Shown: piece after piece, positions 29,484 to 37,050 of the stretch
Layout of the letters: each line of letters starts with the position of its first letter
How positions within the stretch are numbered: the first letter of the stretch is position 1
DNA from: a virus
DNA: 37,050 nt
Strand: one strand, 5' to 3'
Virus record (IMG/VR): IMGVR_UViG_3300036766_001158
Coordinates: 1-37,050 of that record
Notes under the pieces: model-generated
What the model saw: only the letters and a program-made list of their open reading frames with translations
The model's database searches: none
What the model was told of the DNA's origin: nothing
Position numbers and translations under genes: made by a program

Positions 29484-30698
29484 ATAGTCCAAGTTTTACC
29501 ATATGTACAGACGCCTCTAGAGCAGTTAACACCTTATATTTCCCAGGCAGCTGGAGCGATAGGCGAGGGGATTGCAAAGAAATCACAACTAGAAAAAATT
29601 AAAAGAAACGAATCTATTTTATTTGACCCAAATGCAACGCCATTACAAAAGGTGGCAGCTTTTTCGTCAATGCCGGAGGAATATAAAAAATCAACCTCTC
29701 CAGTTTGGGCCTCAGTTCTAGGACCACAAGCCCAATCAGAGGCGAGCATAAAAGAATTGCAGAATTGGGGCATTAGTTCTCCCGCTCGTGCTCAACAAGG
29801 CGGCGCTATTAATACACCTCAACAAGTTCCAAATCAACAACTCCAAGGGTCTCAACAAACACAAGTTGCCTCGACGCAACCGGTGCAAAAAAAGACTAAT
29901 GATATTCAGGAGATTCCAGAAGATCAGTTGGTGTCGATGAGTGCTCTTGGAGGCGCTTCTGAGAAGTTTGCTTCAGCAGAAATTAAAAGACGGGAGTCTA
30001 AAGCAAAAAAAGACGAAGCTTTGTGGAATTACAAACCGACTCAAGATTTCATACAAAATATTGAGGAACAGGCTCGTTCTTCAGCTACAGCGACGGAAGT
30101 TTATGACGAGTTTATAAAGTTAGCGCAGTCTGGTGAGATTTCTCCAAGCAAATTACAGAACTTCGCTGCCTCAAAGTTTGGAGAAAAGTTACCTTTTCTA
30201 TATAGTCCAGCAACGGCTCAAGCTAAACTTCTTGAAAAGTTAGAAGCTGCCGGAATGAAAGACATCTTTCCTAGGCCTACAGAACGAGAATTCTTTTTTA
30301 TCAATTCTGCTCAAGCACAGTTAGGAAAAACAGACGCAGCGAACGTTGCCGTTGCGCAATTAAACAAGAGATTTGCTCAAATTCCAATCCGAGCAGCAGA
30401 ATTCACTCAAGATGTAATCAAAGAAAATGGAGGGGTTCCTCCTAGAGATCTTACGGCTAAGGTTAGAAAGAAGATGGATGATTACAGAAAAGATCTCCTG
30501 GACGAATCAGCTTCTATTTCTTTTGAATATGGTGATAAAGCTGACCGAAAAAAATCTGCAGAATTCCTTCACACAAAAGGCAAGGACCTTCCACTGACAG
30601 ATGAAAAAAAAAGAGAGATTTTCAAGATGGCTGGAAATGATCCTAAAGAAGCTCTTAAGTTGGCTATTGAATTAGGATACAAAATTCCAGAGGAATAA
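29484..30698 (+). CDS. Probable ejection protein with an abnormal 5' end
   Basis: The first in-frame ATG is at 29652, but coherent protein sequence continues upstream: VQVLPYVQTPLEQLTPYIS, then QAAGAIGEGIAKKSQLEK. GGGAGG (29473-29478) stands six bases before ATA at 29484, suggesting ATA initiation or a mutated ATG. In a neighbouring phase an ATG at 29441 gives MQLLAETGDILGGI, a natural-looking start, so a one-base indel near 29480 is the alternative. The body is Ala/Gln/Lys-rich and helical (EQARSSATATEVYDEFIKLA), as in injected podovirus proteins. No ATG-started full-length frame exists. Confidence 0.6.
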   Translation: MVQVLPYVQTPLEQLTPYISQAAGAIGEGIAKKSQLEKIKRNESILFDPNATPLQKVAAFSSMPEEYKKSTSPVWASVLGPQAQSEASIKELQNWGISSPARAQQGGAINTPQQVPNQQLQGSQQTQVASTQPVQKKTNDIQEIPEDQLVSMSALGGASEKFASAEIKRRESKAKKDEALWNYKPTQDFIQNIEEQARSSATATEVYDEFIKLAQSGEISPSKLQNFAASKFGEKLPFLYSPATAQAKLLEKLEAAGMKDIFPRPTEREFFFINSAQAQLGKTDAANVAVAQLNKRFAQIPIRAAEFTQDVIKENGGVPPRDLTAKVRKKMDDYRKDLLDESASISFEYGDKADRKKSAEFLHTKGKDLPLTDEKKREIFKMAGNDPKEALKLAIELGYKIPEE

Positions 30699-30700
30699 TA

Positions 30701-32191
30701 ATGGCCAAAAATCCATTCGAAGACATGGTTAGTCCTGACTCACCTCCTATTCCTCAATCATCTAATCCATTTGATGAGCTAGCTTTGCAAGAAAAAAACA
30801 CAATGCATCCAGTAAGAGCTGTTGCTCAACAGACTGGCAGAAAGTTCTTGGCACACGCGATTGCCTCTCCTAGGTCTGCAGTTGAAATATTGTCTTCATT
30901 AGGACATCTCGCAGCTCAAAAAGGCGTTGAACAGGAAATTAAGTCTGGAGAAACTCCACAAGAAGACAAATTCACTGAAAACGTTTTAAAGGTAGTGGAT
31001 TTTCCAAAATATCTTCTGGAGAAGTTTTGGCCGAATGCAGAGTCCGCAGAGAGGGGGATAAAAAAAGTAGCAGAGTTTTTGGGCGCTGAACAGACCCCTA
31101 TAGAACCACAGACACCTGGGCAGGAAAGAGGAGCAAATATTGGCGCCTTCGCGGGTTCCAGTATATTGGGAGGCCCAAAGAAGTTGCTGGAAAGATTAGT
31201 TCTTGGAACTATAGCTGGTATAGGATCTCAAATAGGAAAAGAGGCTATAGGCTCTACTGAAGGGGAATTGGCAGGATCCTTGGCTTTGCCAGCTTTCTTA
31301 TCGTTAGTTTATCAGATAAAGAAAGGGAAGTGGTCCCCGAATGACAAGCAACTTAATGCATTAAAATCTGTCGGAGAAAGTCTAGGGCTTACTGCAGAAG
31401 AAATAACTCCAATTGTACAATCTGAAGCAAAAATAGCTACTTTAGGTAGGGTTGCTACTGCGACTTCCAAATCTACCAGAGCTCTTGAGTCGGCCGAAAT
31501 GAAGTTAGGTCAGGCGTACGAAACGTTGAAATCTGATGCTAAAGCTTTCCCTGGGCTGTCAAGTCAAAGTAGGTCCAAAATGCTAACCGCTTTTGACGAC
31601 ATTGTTACCAATCTTAAAAAATCAGCTCTCCCTCCAGATGAAAAGATAAAGGTAATTAATAAGATTGAAAGCGCCATTAATCATTTCGCAGCAAACGGAG
31701 TTGATGCGCAATCTATTATAGAGACATGGCAAGACGTAAATAAGACGGTAAACTGGCATGCATATGCTGGGGGGAAAAAGGATCTGGCTGCTCTTAAAGC
31801 TCCATTAAAAGAGGCCCTCAATGAGATTGATCCCACTCTTGCAAATAGATTTGAAGACATTAATGCTCTTTGGGGAAAGATGAAGAATATCGGTTCAAAA
31901 ATAACTGACAAGGAGATGAAAAAATGGGTAGATTATGGAGAGGCATACGCGCTTCTAGGTAGTGTTACAAATGCAGTTTTTACCGGGAACTGGGGGCCAG
32001 TAAAAGCTGCTGTAGGCACTGTGGCAGCTAGAAGGCTTGCCAACAAAATGCTCACAGATCCAAAGTATCAAGATCTATACCGAAGATCTGTAAACGCCAT
32101 CAGATCGTCTAGTAAGGCAGAGGGCCTAAAAGTTCTAAAAGAACTGGACTTAGAAGCAGACCAACCAGAAAATGAAAAGAATAACAAGTAA
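30701..32191 (+). CDS. Large ejection protein (P22 gp16/gp20-like position), 496 aa
   Basis: The N-terminus is disordered (NPFEDMVSPDSPPIPQSSNP), and an NPFDEL repeat is typical of injected podovirus proteins. Hydrophobic glycine-rich segments at about residues 140-205 (ERLVLGTIAGIGSQIGKE) could insert into a membrane. Long amphipathic helices make up the C-terminal half. Such proteins leave the virion and form a DNA channel across the cell envelope. It lies 2 bp after the preceding ejection gene. Function by position and composition. Confidence 0.6.
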   Translation: MAKNPFEDMVSPDSPPIPQSSNPFDELALQEKNTMHPVRAVAQQTGRKFLAHAIASPRSAVEILSSLGHLAAQKGVEQEIKSGETPQEDKFTENVLKVVDFPKYLLEKFWPNAESAERGIKKVAEFLGAEQTPIEPQTPGQERGANIGAFAGSSILGGPKKLLERLVLGTIAGIGSQIGKEAIGSTEGELAGSLALPAFLSLVYQIKKGKWSPNDKQLNALKSVGESLGLTAEEITPIVQSEAKIATLGRVATATSKSTRALESAEMKLGQAYETLKSDAKAFPGLSSQSRSKMLTAFDDIVTNLKKSALPPDEKIKVINKIESAINHFAANGVDAQSIIETWQDVNKTVNWHAYAGGKKDLAALKAPLKEALNEIDPTLANRFEDINALWGKMKNIGSKITDKEMKKWVDYGEAYALLGSVTNAVFTGNWGPVKAAVGTVAARRLANKMLTDPKYQDLYRRSVNAIRSSSKAEGLKVLKELDLEADQPENEKNNK

Positions 32192-32196
32192 CGGCA

Positions 32197-32403
32197 CTAT
32201 CGTCTCCTTTCCTCAATGGCACACAATCTGCCATGAAAGTCCTTCATCTCCTCTTGTATTGATCGCATAATATCAATAACATCTCTCCTAAGATCTTTGT
32301 TGTCCTGATCGGCTTTTCGAGAATCAGCTCTAGCTTCAGTTCGGTTCCAAAAAAACAGACCTGCTAATGTAATAACCAGTATTCCGAATTGGGTCCATTC
32401 CAT
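32197..32403 (-). CDS. Small holin-like membrane protein, paralogue of 11725-11922, 68 aa
   Basis: This leftward gene lies inside the rightward virion block. GAGG precedes the ATG by five bases. It has one hydrophobic span (WTQFGILVITLAGLFFW, residues 3-19), then a charged helix ending QEEMKDFHGRLCAIEE. The shared ending and topology make it a paralogue of the protein at 11725-11922. The insertion-like position suggests a moron or a separately timed gene. A holin function is only a guess. Confidence 0.65.
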   Translation of the reverse strand: MEWTQFGILVITLAGLFFWNRTEARADSRKADQDNKDLRRDVIDIMRSIQEEMKDFHGRLCAIEERRR

Positions 32404-32447
32404 AACTTCCTCTCTTTTCCCACATATTTTACACGATCGCTTCTTTC

Positions 32448-32476
32448 TTGTGTACCTATAAAAATAATTTTATTCT
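32448..32476 (+). promoter_or_regulatory. Candidate promoter for the fibre gene block
   Basis: TTGTGT (32448-32453), a 17-base AT-rich spacer and TATTCT (32471-32476) precede the first fibre gene. The leftward gene just upstream breaks transcription from the ejection genes, so a new promoter is expected here. Confidence 0.5.
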
Positions 32477-32518
32477 AAAATAAAGTTAACACCGAATGGC
32501 AAGACAAGGAGTCACCCC

Positions 32519-33907
32519 ATGCCTAGTAATGATCTTTATGGCTTCCCACAGCCACTTTCCCAAGTTTTTCCTGCGCCGATTATCGCGCAAAGAGCTCCTC
32601 TAACATCTGATTTCAGATACCCGATTGGGCAGCAATGGATTGACGAAGTTGGGGATGACGCATATATCCTTGTCGATGTCACTGCCAATTCAGCTACTTG
32701 GAACGTTACAGCAACGACCCCAGGAAACGTTGACACACTGACAGGTAACTCAGGTGGTGCGATTACTCCTTCTGCTGGGAACATCAACGTGATTGGTTCT
32801 GGCGTCCTTGCTTTTGCTGGAGCTGGATCAACTCTCACTGGCTCAATTACCCCAGGAAGTTCTCTCGTAGCAACTATCCAGGGTACATCAGGCGGAGCTC
32901 TTAGTCCTTCTTCAGGAAATATGATCATAACTGGATCTGGAGTAGTGGCTGTTGCTGGATCTGGTCATACTTTGACTATCTCTGTAACACCAGGAACTTC
33001 TTTGCTTTCTACACTTACTGGCGGTTCAGGCGGAGCAATCTCCCCTACAACAGGAAATATTAACCTGGCTGGAACGGCTAATCAGATCGCAACTGCGGGA
33101 TCGGGATCGACAATCACCTTCTCTCTGGTGGGCCCATATACACCAACCACTTATACTGTGCACGGGGTCCTGTTAGGGAACACATCTAGTTCAATTGCGG
33201 TCACCTCGGCTGGTTCTACAGGTCAAGTATTGATTGGTTCTACGAGTGCAGACCCTGCATTCGGAGCTCTGGGAGTTAACTCTGGCCTCACACAACATGG
33301 TGTGTTGCTAGGAGAAAATAACAGCGCGATTGCTGCAACAGGCGCCGGTTCCACAGGACAAGTTCTTATTGGAGCAACAAGTGCTGATCCTGCCTTCGGA
33401 GCTCTCGGGGTTAACTCTAACCTCACCGGACTAGTTCTTGGAAATACTAACAGCGCCTTCACTGCTACGTCATTCGTTGCTGCCGCAGCCTTTACTCCTG
33501 CATTTTCTCTAGGAACCCCTGGGGACGCTACCTGGACTTACTCTTCTAGAGTCGGTCGTTACACACAACTTGGAAGCGTGGTCTTCTTTGTTGCTGAACT
33601 TGTATGGAGTGCATTCACTAACGCTACGGGTTCTGGAAACTGGCAACTTAACATTCCAGTAGTTTCCGGCGCCTTTGCTAGAGCTGGTCAGGTAAACATT
33701 TCTGGCAGTGGTATTGATATCAGCGGTGAAGCAACAAACTTCCCAGTAAATTTTGTCGGTGAGATCGGAAGCGGAGTTTCTCTTGTTGTTCTGTCGGCTC
33801 AAGAGCAAGGAGCTGTTCAGGCGGCATCCGCACTCTTTAGTTTAACCGTTACTCAGGTTAAATCAACAGGAACGTTAACTGCTTCCGGCTTTTACTTTGC
33901 ATCATAA
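32519..33907 (+). CDS. Repetitive tail fibre protein, 462 aa
   Basis: AAGGAG lies seven bases before the ATG. After an N-terminal virion-binding-like segment (about residues 1-75) come three Gly/Ser/Thr-rich repeats of about 45 residues (core SGGAITPSAGNINV), then two 45-residue repeats starting HGVLLG and ending ADPAFGALGVNS, plus a partial third. A C-terminal globular beta domain (from about residue 320: FSLGTPGDATWTYSSRVGRY) probably binds the receptor or another fibre part. The repeat style is common in phages as fibre shaft sequence. Confidence 0.75.
   Translation: MPSNDLYGFPQPLSQVFPAPIIAQRAPLTSDFRYPIGQQWIDEVGDDAYILVDVTANSATWNVTATTPGNVDTLTGNSGGAITPSAGNINVIGSGVLAFAGAGSTLTGSITPGSSLVATIQGTSGGALSPSSGNMIITGSGVVAVAGSGHTLTISVTPGTSLLSTLTGGSGGAISPTTGNINLAGTANQIATAGSGSTITFSLVGPYTPTTYTVHGVLLGNTSSSIAVTSAGSTGQVLIGSTSADPAFGALGVNSGLTQHGVLLGENNSAIAATGAGSTGQVLIGATSADPAFGALGVNSNLTGLVLGNTNSAFTATSFVAAAAFTPAFSLGTPGDATWTYSSRVGRYTQLGSVVFFVAELVWSAFTNATGSGNWQLNIPVVSGAFARAGQVNISGSGIDISGEATNFPVNFVGEIGSGVSLVVLSAQEQGAVQAASALFSLTVTQVKSTGTLTASGFYFAS
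33161..33480 (+). repeat. In-frame tandem repeat in the fibre gene
   Basis: Two 135-bp units (33161-33295 and 33296-33430) encode near-identical 45-residue blocks with the core TGQVLIG and TSADPAFGALGVNS. A shortened third unit follows to about 33480. Such repeats allow shaft length change by recombination. Confidence 0.75.
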
Positions 33908-33921
33908 CCTAAGGAGTTGCG

Positions 33922-34239
33922 ATGTCGACACCAGTCTATAATCAAACGCCTACGGTTCAGAATCGTCCAGCAGGGCGATTAGATTGCCAAGGGAGAGTAA
34001 TCCCCTCTTCGTTTGGCAATATGAGTTTTAGGGGGGAATATACCGGTTCCAATCTAACCTTTTTTGGGTTTGCTCGCCCCGGAGAATCTACTGCTGATGC
34101 TGTGTGGCAGATTGCAAAGCTTGCGTATGGCGTTGGCAACACTCTCATTAGCATTACATGGCCAAAAGATGCCAACGGAAATGCTTCAAATGATTACCAA
34201 TTCGTTTGGGACGATAGGGCCATGTATACCTATGCTTAA
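33922..34239 (+). CDS. Virion-associated protein, 105 aa
   Basis: AAGGAG precedes the ATG. The protein contains LDCQGRVIPSSFGNMSFRGE and ends WDDRAMYTYA, a compact beta-rich small protein set between fibre genes. It may be a fibre chaperone or connector. No family is recognised. Confidence 0.55.
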   Translation: MSTPVYNQTPTVQNRPAGRLDCQGRVIPSSFGNMSFRGEYTGSNLTFFGFARPGESTADAVWQIAKLAYGVGNTLISITWPKDANGNASNDYQFVWDDRAMYTYA

Positions 34240-34248
34240 GGAGAATAA

Positions 34249-34791
34249 ATGAGTTCGCCTAATTTAGTTTTTAATCCATTCACTCAGAATCTAGATTATG
34301 TGGAAGGTAGTGGCGGCGGCGGCGGTGATATTGAGACGATTACTGGGAATGATACGGTTCTCGTTGTACCAAGTGGTAATAATGTAAATGTCGTTGGCTC
34401 AGGAATCTCAACCAGCGGGGTATCTACAGCCGGAAATATCTACACCACAGGCAGTGGGTCTACACTTACTATCAACGAAACTCAAGCTCAATTCATCACT
34501 AACTACACATCTAAAGCATTCATAGATACCCCATATAGCGCCTCACTTACTGACTATTATATTTCCATCAACTCTTCTGGTGGAGTCGTTGTAGTTAAGT
34601 TGCCAAATGCACCAACCACAGGACGACTTTTTGTAGTTAAAGATCGTTCTGGAAACTCTGGAGCTAACCATATAAGCGTCACTACAGTTGGCGGCGCAGT
34701 TCTTTTAGATGGATCAACAAGTTATTCTATCAATGTTAACTATGAATCGGCTTCCTTCTTGTTCAACGGCACTTCATACGAGGTATTCTAA
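34249..34791 (+). CDS. Fibre module protein, type A copy 1, 180 aa
   Basis: The N-terminal part (LVFNPFTQNLDYVEGSGGGG) is a common virion-binding opening for fibre-like proteins. The C-terminal domain (about residues 98-180) has ISINSSGGVVVVKLP, RLFVVKDRSGNSG and SFLFNGTSYEVF. The same domain recurs at 35802-36260. AAGGAG precedes the ATG. Probable role: interchangeable fibre tip or branch. Confidence 0.65.
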   Translation: MSSPNLVFNPFTQNLDYVEGSGGGGGDIETITGNDTVLVVPSGNNVNVVGSGISTSGVSTAGNIYTTGSGSTLTINETQAQFITNYTSKAFIDTPYSASLTDYYISINSSGGVVVVKLPNAPTTGRLFVVKDRSGNSGANHISVTTVGGAVLLDGSTSYSINVNYESASFLFNGTSYEVF

Positions 34792-35279
34792 TGACTTATA
34801 TAGGTTCCGAACCACTTCCAGGTCTAGCAGGAGGAACAGGAGTAACAAATACTGGCCTTACTATTAATCTTGGTAGCGGATCGTCCGGTAAGGTGTTGAC
34901 AAGCGATTTAAGTGGAAACGGAACTTGGCAAACTATTTCGGTGCTTGACATAACATGGAATACAATCACTAGTGCCACTAATCCCAATCCTCTGGCAAAA
35001 AACAATGGATACATTGCGGCTGGCGTCAGCCCATGTATATTCAGTTTGCCAGTTTCTGCTGCCGTAGGAGATACATTTATAATAACAGGGCTGTCGTCGC
35101 TTTTCACGGTAACTCAAAATGCCACCCAATACATCTTTTTGGGTATCGCTTCATCCCTGGCTGGAATTGGTGGTAGCATTACTTCAACTACAGTCTCCGA
35201 TCACGTCCAGATCGTGTGTGTTCAGACGAATATTGCATTTAAGATTACGGATTCTATCGGGAACCTAATATTTATTTAA
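34791..35279 (+). CDS. Fibre module protein, type B copy 1, 162 aa
   Basis: The ATG overlaps the preceding stop (TAATG). A Gly-rich N-terminal segment (GSEPLPGLAGGTGVTNTG) is followed by a beta domain with NNGYIAAGVSPCIFSLP, VTQNATQYIFLGIASS and FKITDSIGNLIFI. This matches in outline the protein at 35289-35774, so the two are diverged duplicates. Fibre role inferred. Confidence 0.6.
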   Translation: MTYIGSEPLPGLAGGTGVTNTGLTINLGSGSSGKVLTSDLSGNGTWQTISVLDITWNTITSATNPNPLAKNNGYIAAGVSPCIFSLPVSAAVGDTFIITGLSSLFTVTQNATQYIFLGIASSLAGIGGSITSTTVSDHVQIVCVQTNIAFKITDSIGNLIFI

Positions 35280-35288
35280 GAGGAAGAT

Positions 35289-35774
35289 ATGGCAACAGGA
35301 AACGCAATTAACGCCAATAGTACTGGCATACAAGCATATGATGGAGCAGGAACATTCTACGGAAGAACGCTTCAGCCAGGAACTGGTATAACAATCAGCA
35401 ATGGCAGTGGAGCGGCTGGAGATCCAACTATCAACGCGACTGGCGGTGGTATAGCATGGGCAGAAACAGCTATTTCTGTAGCCGCTACCAACAACAAAGG
35501 TTGGCAAACTACTGCCATGGGTATTACAATCACTCTTCCAGCAAATGCAGCTGGTCTGATTGAAGGAACCATTGTAGCAGTTCAAGCAACAACAGCTGAT
35601 GTTGTAATTATCCAAGCTAATACAAGCCAATTTATCCATTTGGGTGTTGTGGCTAGTAGTTCGGCTGGAACAGCAACAAGCATCAAGATTGGAGATACGA
35701 TCACTTTGGTCTATCAGTTAAGTACAACTTCTTGGTGGGCTCAAAGTTCCGTTGGGAATTGGGTGATAGCTTAA
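35289..35774 (+). CDS. Fibre module protein, type B copy 2, 161 aa
   Basis: The N-terminus (NAINANSTGIQAYDGAGTF) resembles the start of the type A copy at 35802 (NSVDANQQGIQYLSTGG). The C-terminal domain (NNKGWQTTAMGITITLP, IIQANTSQFIHLGVVASS, WWAQSSVGNWVIA) matches type B copy 1. So it combines one module's head with the other's body. AGAGGAAG precedes the ATG. Confidence 0.6.
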   Translation: MATGNAINANSTGIQAYDGAGTFYGRTLQPGTGITISNGSGAAGDPTINATGGGIAWAETAISVAATNNKGWQTTAMGITITLPANAAGLIEGTIVAVQATTADVVIIQANTSQFIHLGVVASSSAGTATSIKIGDTITLVYQLSTTSWWAQSSVGNWVIA

Positions 35775-35801
35775 TTATAAAAAAAAGCTTACGGTAAAAA
35801 C

Positions 35802-36260
35802 ATGACGATTGCCAATTCTGTAGATGCTAACCAGCAGGGAATACAGTATCTTTCCACAGGGGGGGTATGGAGTGGAGTAGACGCATCATCGGCTACCTAT
35901 GTCCTCATCTCCAATGGGACTGGGATGGCCCCCAGCTTCCAAGCTCCCACTGCTTCAACCATTTTCCCATTGGTTGTAGTTAACACGACGCCATTCACGC
36001 CTGATGCTGTGGCGACCTACTATATGTCGGTCGATACTTCTTCAATGGCAATTACCATACTTTTGCCAGACAACCCAACTATGGGAAAAGCATTTGTAGT
36101 TAAGGATTCAGGCGGGAATTCTCAAACATATAATATCACAGTCACTACAGTCGGCGGTTCAACTCTATTTGAGAATGGAGCTGGTACTTCGATTATAATT
36201 ATGCAAAACTTCCAGGCAATCCAGTTTATTTATAACGGATCGGAATATGAACTATTCTAG
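35802..36260 (+). CDS. Fibre module protein, type A copy 2, 152 aa
   Basis: The C-terminal domain (YYMSVDTSSMAITILLP, KAFVVKDSGGNSQ, IQFIYNGSEYELF) is clearly related to that of the protein at 34249-34791. The N-terminus resembles that of the type B copy 2. It lies just before the tailspike start at 36279. It is likely an exchangeable fibre component. Confidence 0.65.
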   Translation: MTIANSVDANQQGIQYLSTGGVWSGVDASSATYVLISNGTGMAPSFQAPTASTIFPLVVVNTTPFTPDAVATYYMSVDTSSMAITILLPDNPTMGKAFVVKDSGGNSQTYNITVTTVGGSTLFENGAGTSIIIMQNFQAIQFIYNGSEYELF

Positions 36261-36278
36261 AATTAATGAGGCATTCTA

Positions 36279-37050
36279 ATGGGTTATGATGGATTTGGAT
36301 CAACTGGCGACGTACTGACATCTGGTGGATCGCCTAATTTACCTACATACCAACCAGGCGGATCTGGAGTATTTTATTCGATCACACCGTATATAGTTGG
36401 TCCTTCTGGAGATGTTAACGCTCAGTATACTGGAATGACGGCTATCCAAGATGCTATAGATCAGGCGGTCATAGATGGCGCTTCCGATGCTGATCCCAAG
36501 GACATTTACATCAAACCAGGATTATATACCGAAACTTTAGTTGGAGCTGCTGGCATCAGGCTTCTAGGGTTGGGCACTTCTCAAAACATGATACAGCCGG
36601 ACATAGCTCCTCAAGCTGCAGCTCTAATTGTCAGTGTTAGCTGGGCTAGCGGGGTTATGGTCTTTGAGAACTTGGATATAACCGCAGGCTCCGCATCTAT
36701 CATCATCCCAGATACTGGAACTATAGTTGTTAAAAACTGTCAGGTTAATACAGGCACATATTTCATTCGAGCGGACACTGGAAGCGTCAGTTGCTTCCTG
36801 GAAAACGTCACAGCAAAATCCACATCAACCCGTGTATTCGACTTCTTTAACAGTGGCACAACAAATCTCACTATAAACGGATGTTACTTTTCTGGAACCG
36901 CCTTAGCAGCTGAATATGCGGCCGAAGGCTCTTTAGTAATGAATGTAACCAACACTTATTGGGATTTCCCAACTAGTGGGTCTTCGTTTGTTACTGCTGG
37001 GGGTGGCAATATCAACATTACTTTTAGGGATGTATTTTTTGCCAGTTCGG
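36279..37050 (+). CDS. Tailspike/receptor-binding protein, N-terminal part (continues at base 1)
   Basis: GAGG seven bases upstream supports the ATG at 36279. The frame runs to the contig end and continues unbroken at base 1 once the 127-base overlap is removed. Residues 1-30 are a Gly/Ser-rich head-binding-like segment (MGYDGFGSTGDVLTSGGSPN). From about residue 40 comes the opening of a pectate-lyase-like right-handed beta-helix: a helix with AIQDAIDQAVIDG, KDIYIKPGLYTETLVG, GIRLLGLG, then rungs such as VMVFENLDITAG and IVVKNCQVNTG. See the entry at base 1 for the rest. Confidence 0.85.
   Translation, partial: MGYDGFGSTGDVLTSGGSPNLPTYQPGGSGVFYSITPYIVGPSGDVNAQYTGMTAIQDAIDQAVIDGASDADPKDIYIKPGLYTETLVGAAGIRLLGLGTSQNMIQPDIAPQAAALIVSVSWASGVMVFENLDITAGSASIIIPDTGTIVVKNCQVNTGTYFIRADTGSVSCFLENVTAKSTSTRVFDFFNSGTTNLTINGCYFSGTALAAEYAAEGSLVMNVTNTYWDFPTSGSSFVTAGGGNINITFRDVFFASS
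36924..37050. repeat. Terminal direct repeat, right copy
   Basis: Identical to bases 1-127; see the left copy. Coordinates 36924-37050 should be dropped when the circle is closed. Confidence 0.95.

Noticed and set aside
32536-32928. Leftward protein gene opposite the fibre gene
   Set aside because: It is an antisense shadow of the repetitive fibre sequence with no ribosome site and a composition mirroring the repeats.

Overview
The window is almost certainly one complete, circularly closed genome of a tailed dsDNA phage. Its first 127 bases are repeated exactly as its last 127, so the unique circle is 36,923 bp, and the tailspike gene runs across the arbitrary contig ends. The virion genes point to a short-tailed podovirus: P22-like portal, adaptor and hub proteins, an N4-gp56-family major capsid protein, large ejection proteins, and no tail tube, sheath or tape measure.

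The most informative non-structural genes suggest a host in the Chlamydiota, probably an environmental or amoeba-associated chlamydia. One gene (7608-8060) reads like EUO, the DNA-binding regulator that keeps chlamydiae in the replicative reticulate-body state. Another (10911-11720) encodes a secreted beta-barrel with the inverse-autotransporter signature. The EUO call rests on remembered family sequences and the host assignment is inference. No integrase, DNA polymerase, helicase or convincing endolysin is visible, so the phage appears to depend on host replication and to lyse its host by unrecognised means.

Layout. (a) 1-3611: end of the rightward late block (tailspike, glycosyltransferase, two tiny membrane or Trp-rich peptides). 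(b) 3601-7345: mainly leftward replication/recombination genes (initiator-like protein, RecT annealase, small Zn protein, PD-(D/E)XK nuclease), interrupted by two rightward genes at 4815-5491. (c) 7346-8060: divergent switch with a Cro-like HTH protein and the EUO-like protein. (d) 8430-10458: rightward early/middle genes (RusA resolvase and many small proteins). (e) 10455-12222: accessory region with secreted, outer-membrane and membrane proteins in mixed orientation, ending at a bidirectional terminator. (f) 12352-17611: terminase small subunit, a consensus promoter with a possible structured RNA, a chain of overlapping mini-genes, terminase large subunit, then small genes including a GroES-like co-chaperonin. 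(g) 17673-23423: portal, scaffold, major capsid and decoration proteins, closed by a hairpin cluster and terminator. (h) 23525-32191: adaptor, hub, GNAT acetyltransferase and ejection proteins. (i) 32519 to the end and through the circle into 1-2649: a modular fibre/tailspike array with internal duplications.

Many genes are joined by ATGA, GTGA or TAATG stop-start overlaps. Several real genes are under 60 codons: 3356, 3474, 6328, 9028, 12985, 13106, 13254 and 16982. Three loci look damaged or recoded: an in-frame amber at 15807, a missing start codon or frameshift near 29484, and a long out-of-frame overlap at 9028-9202.
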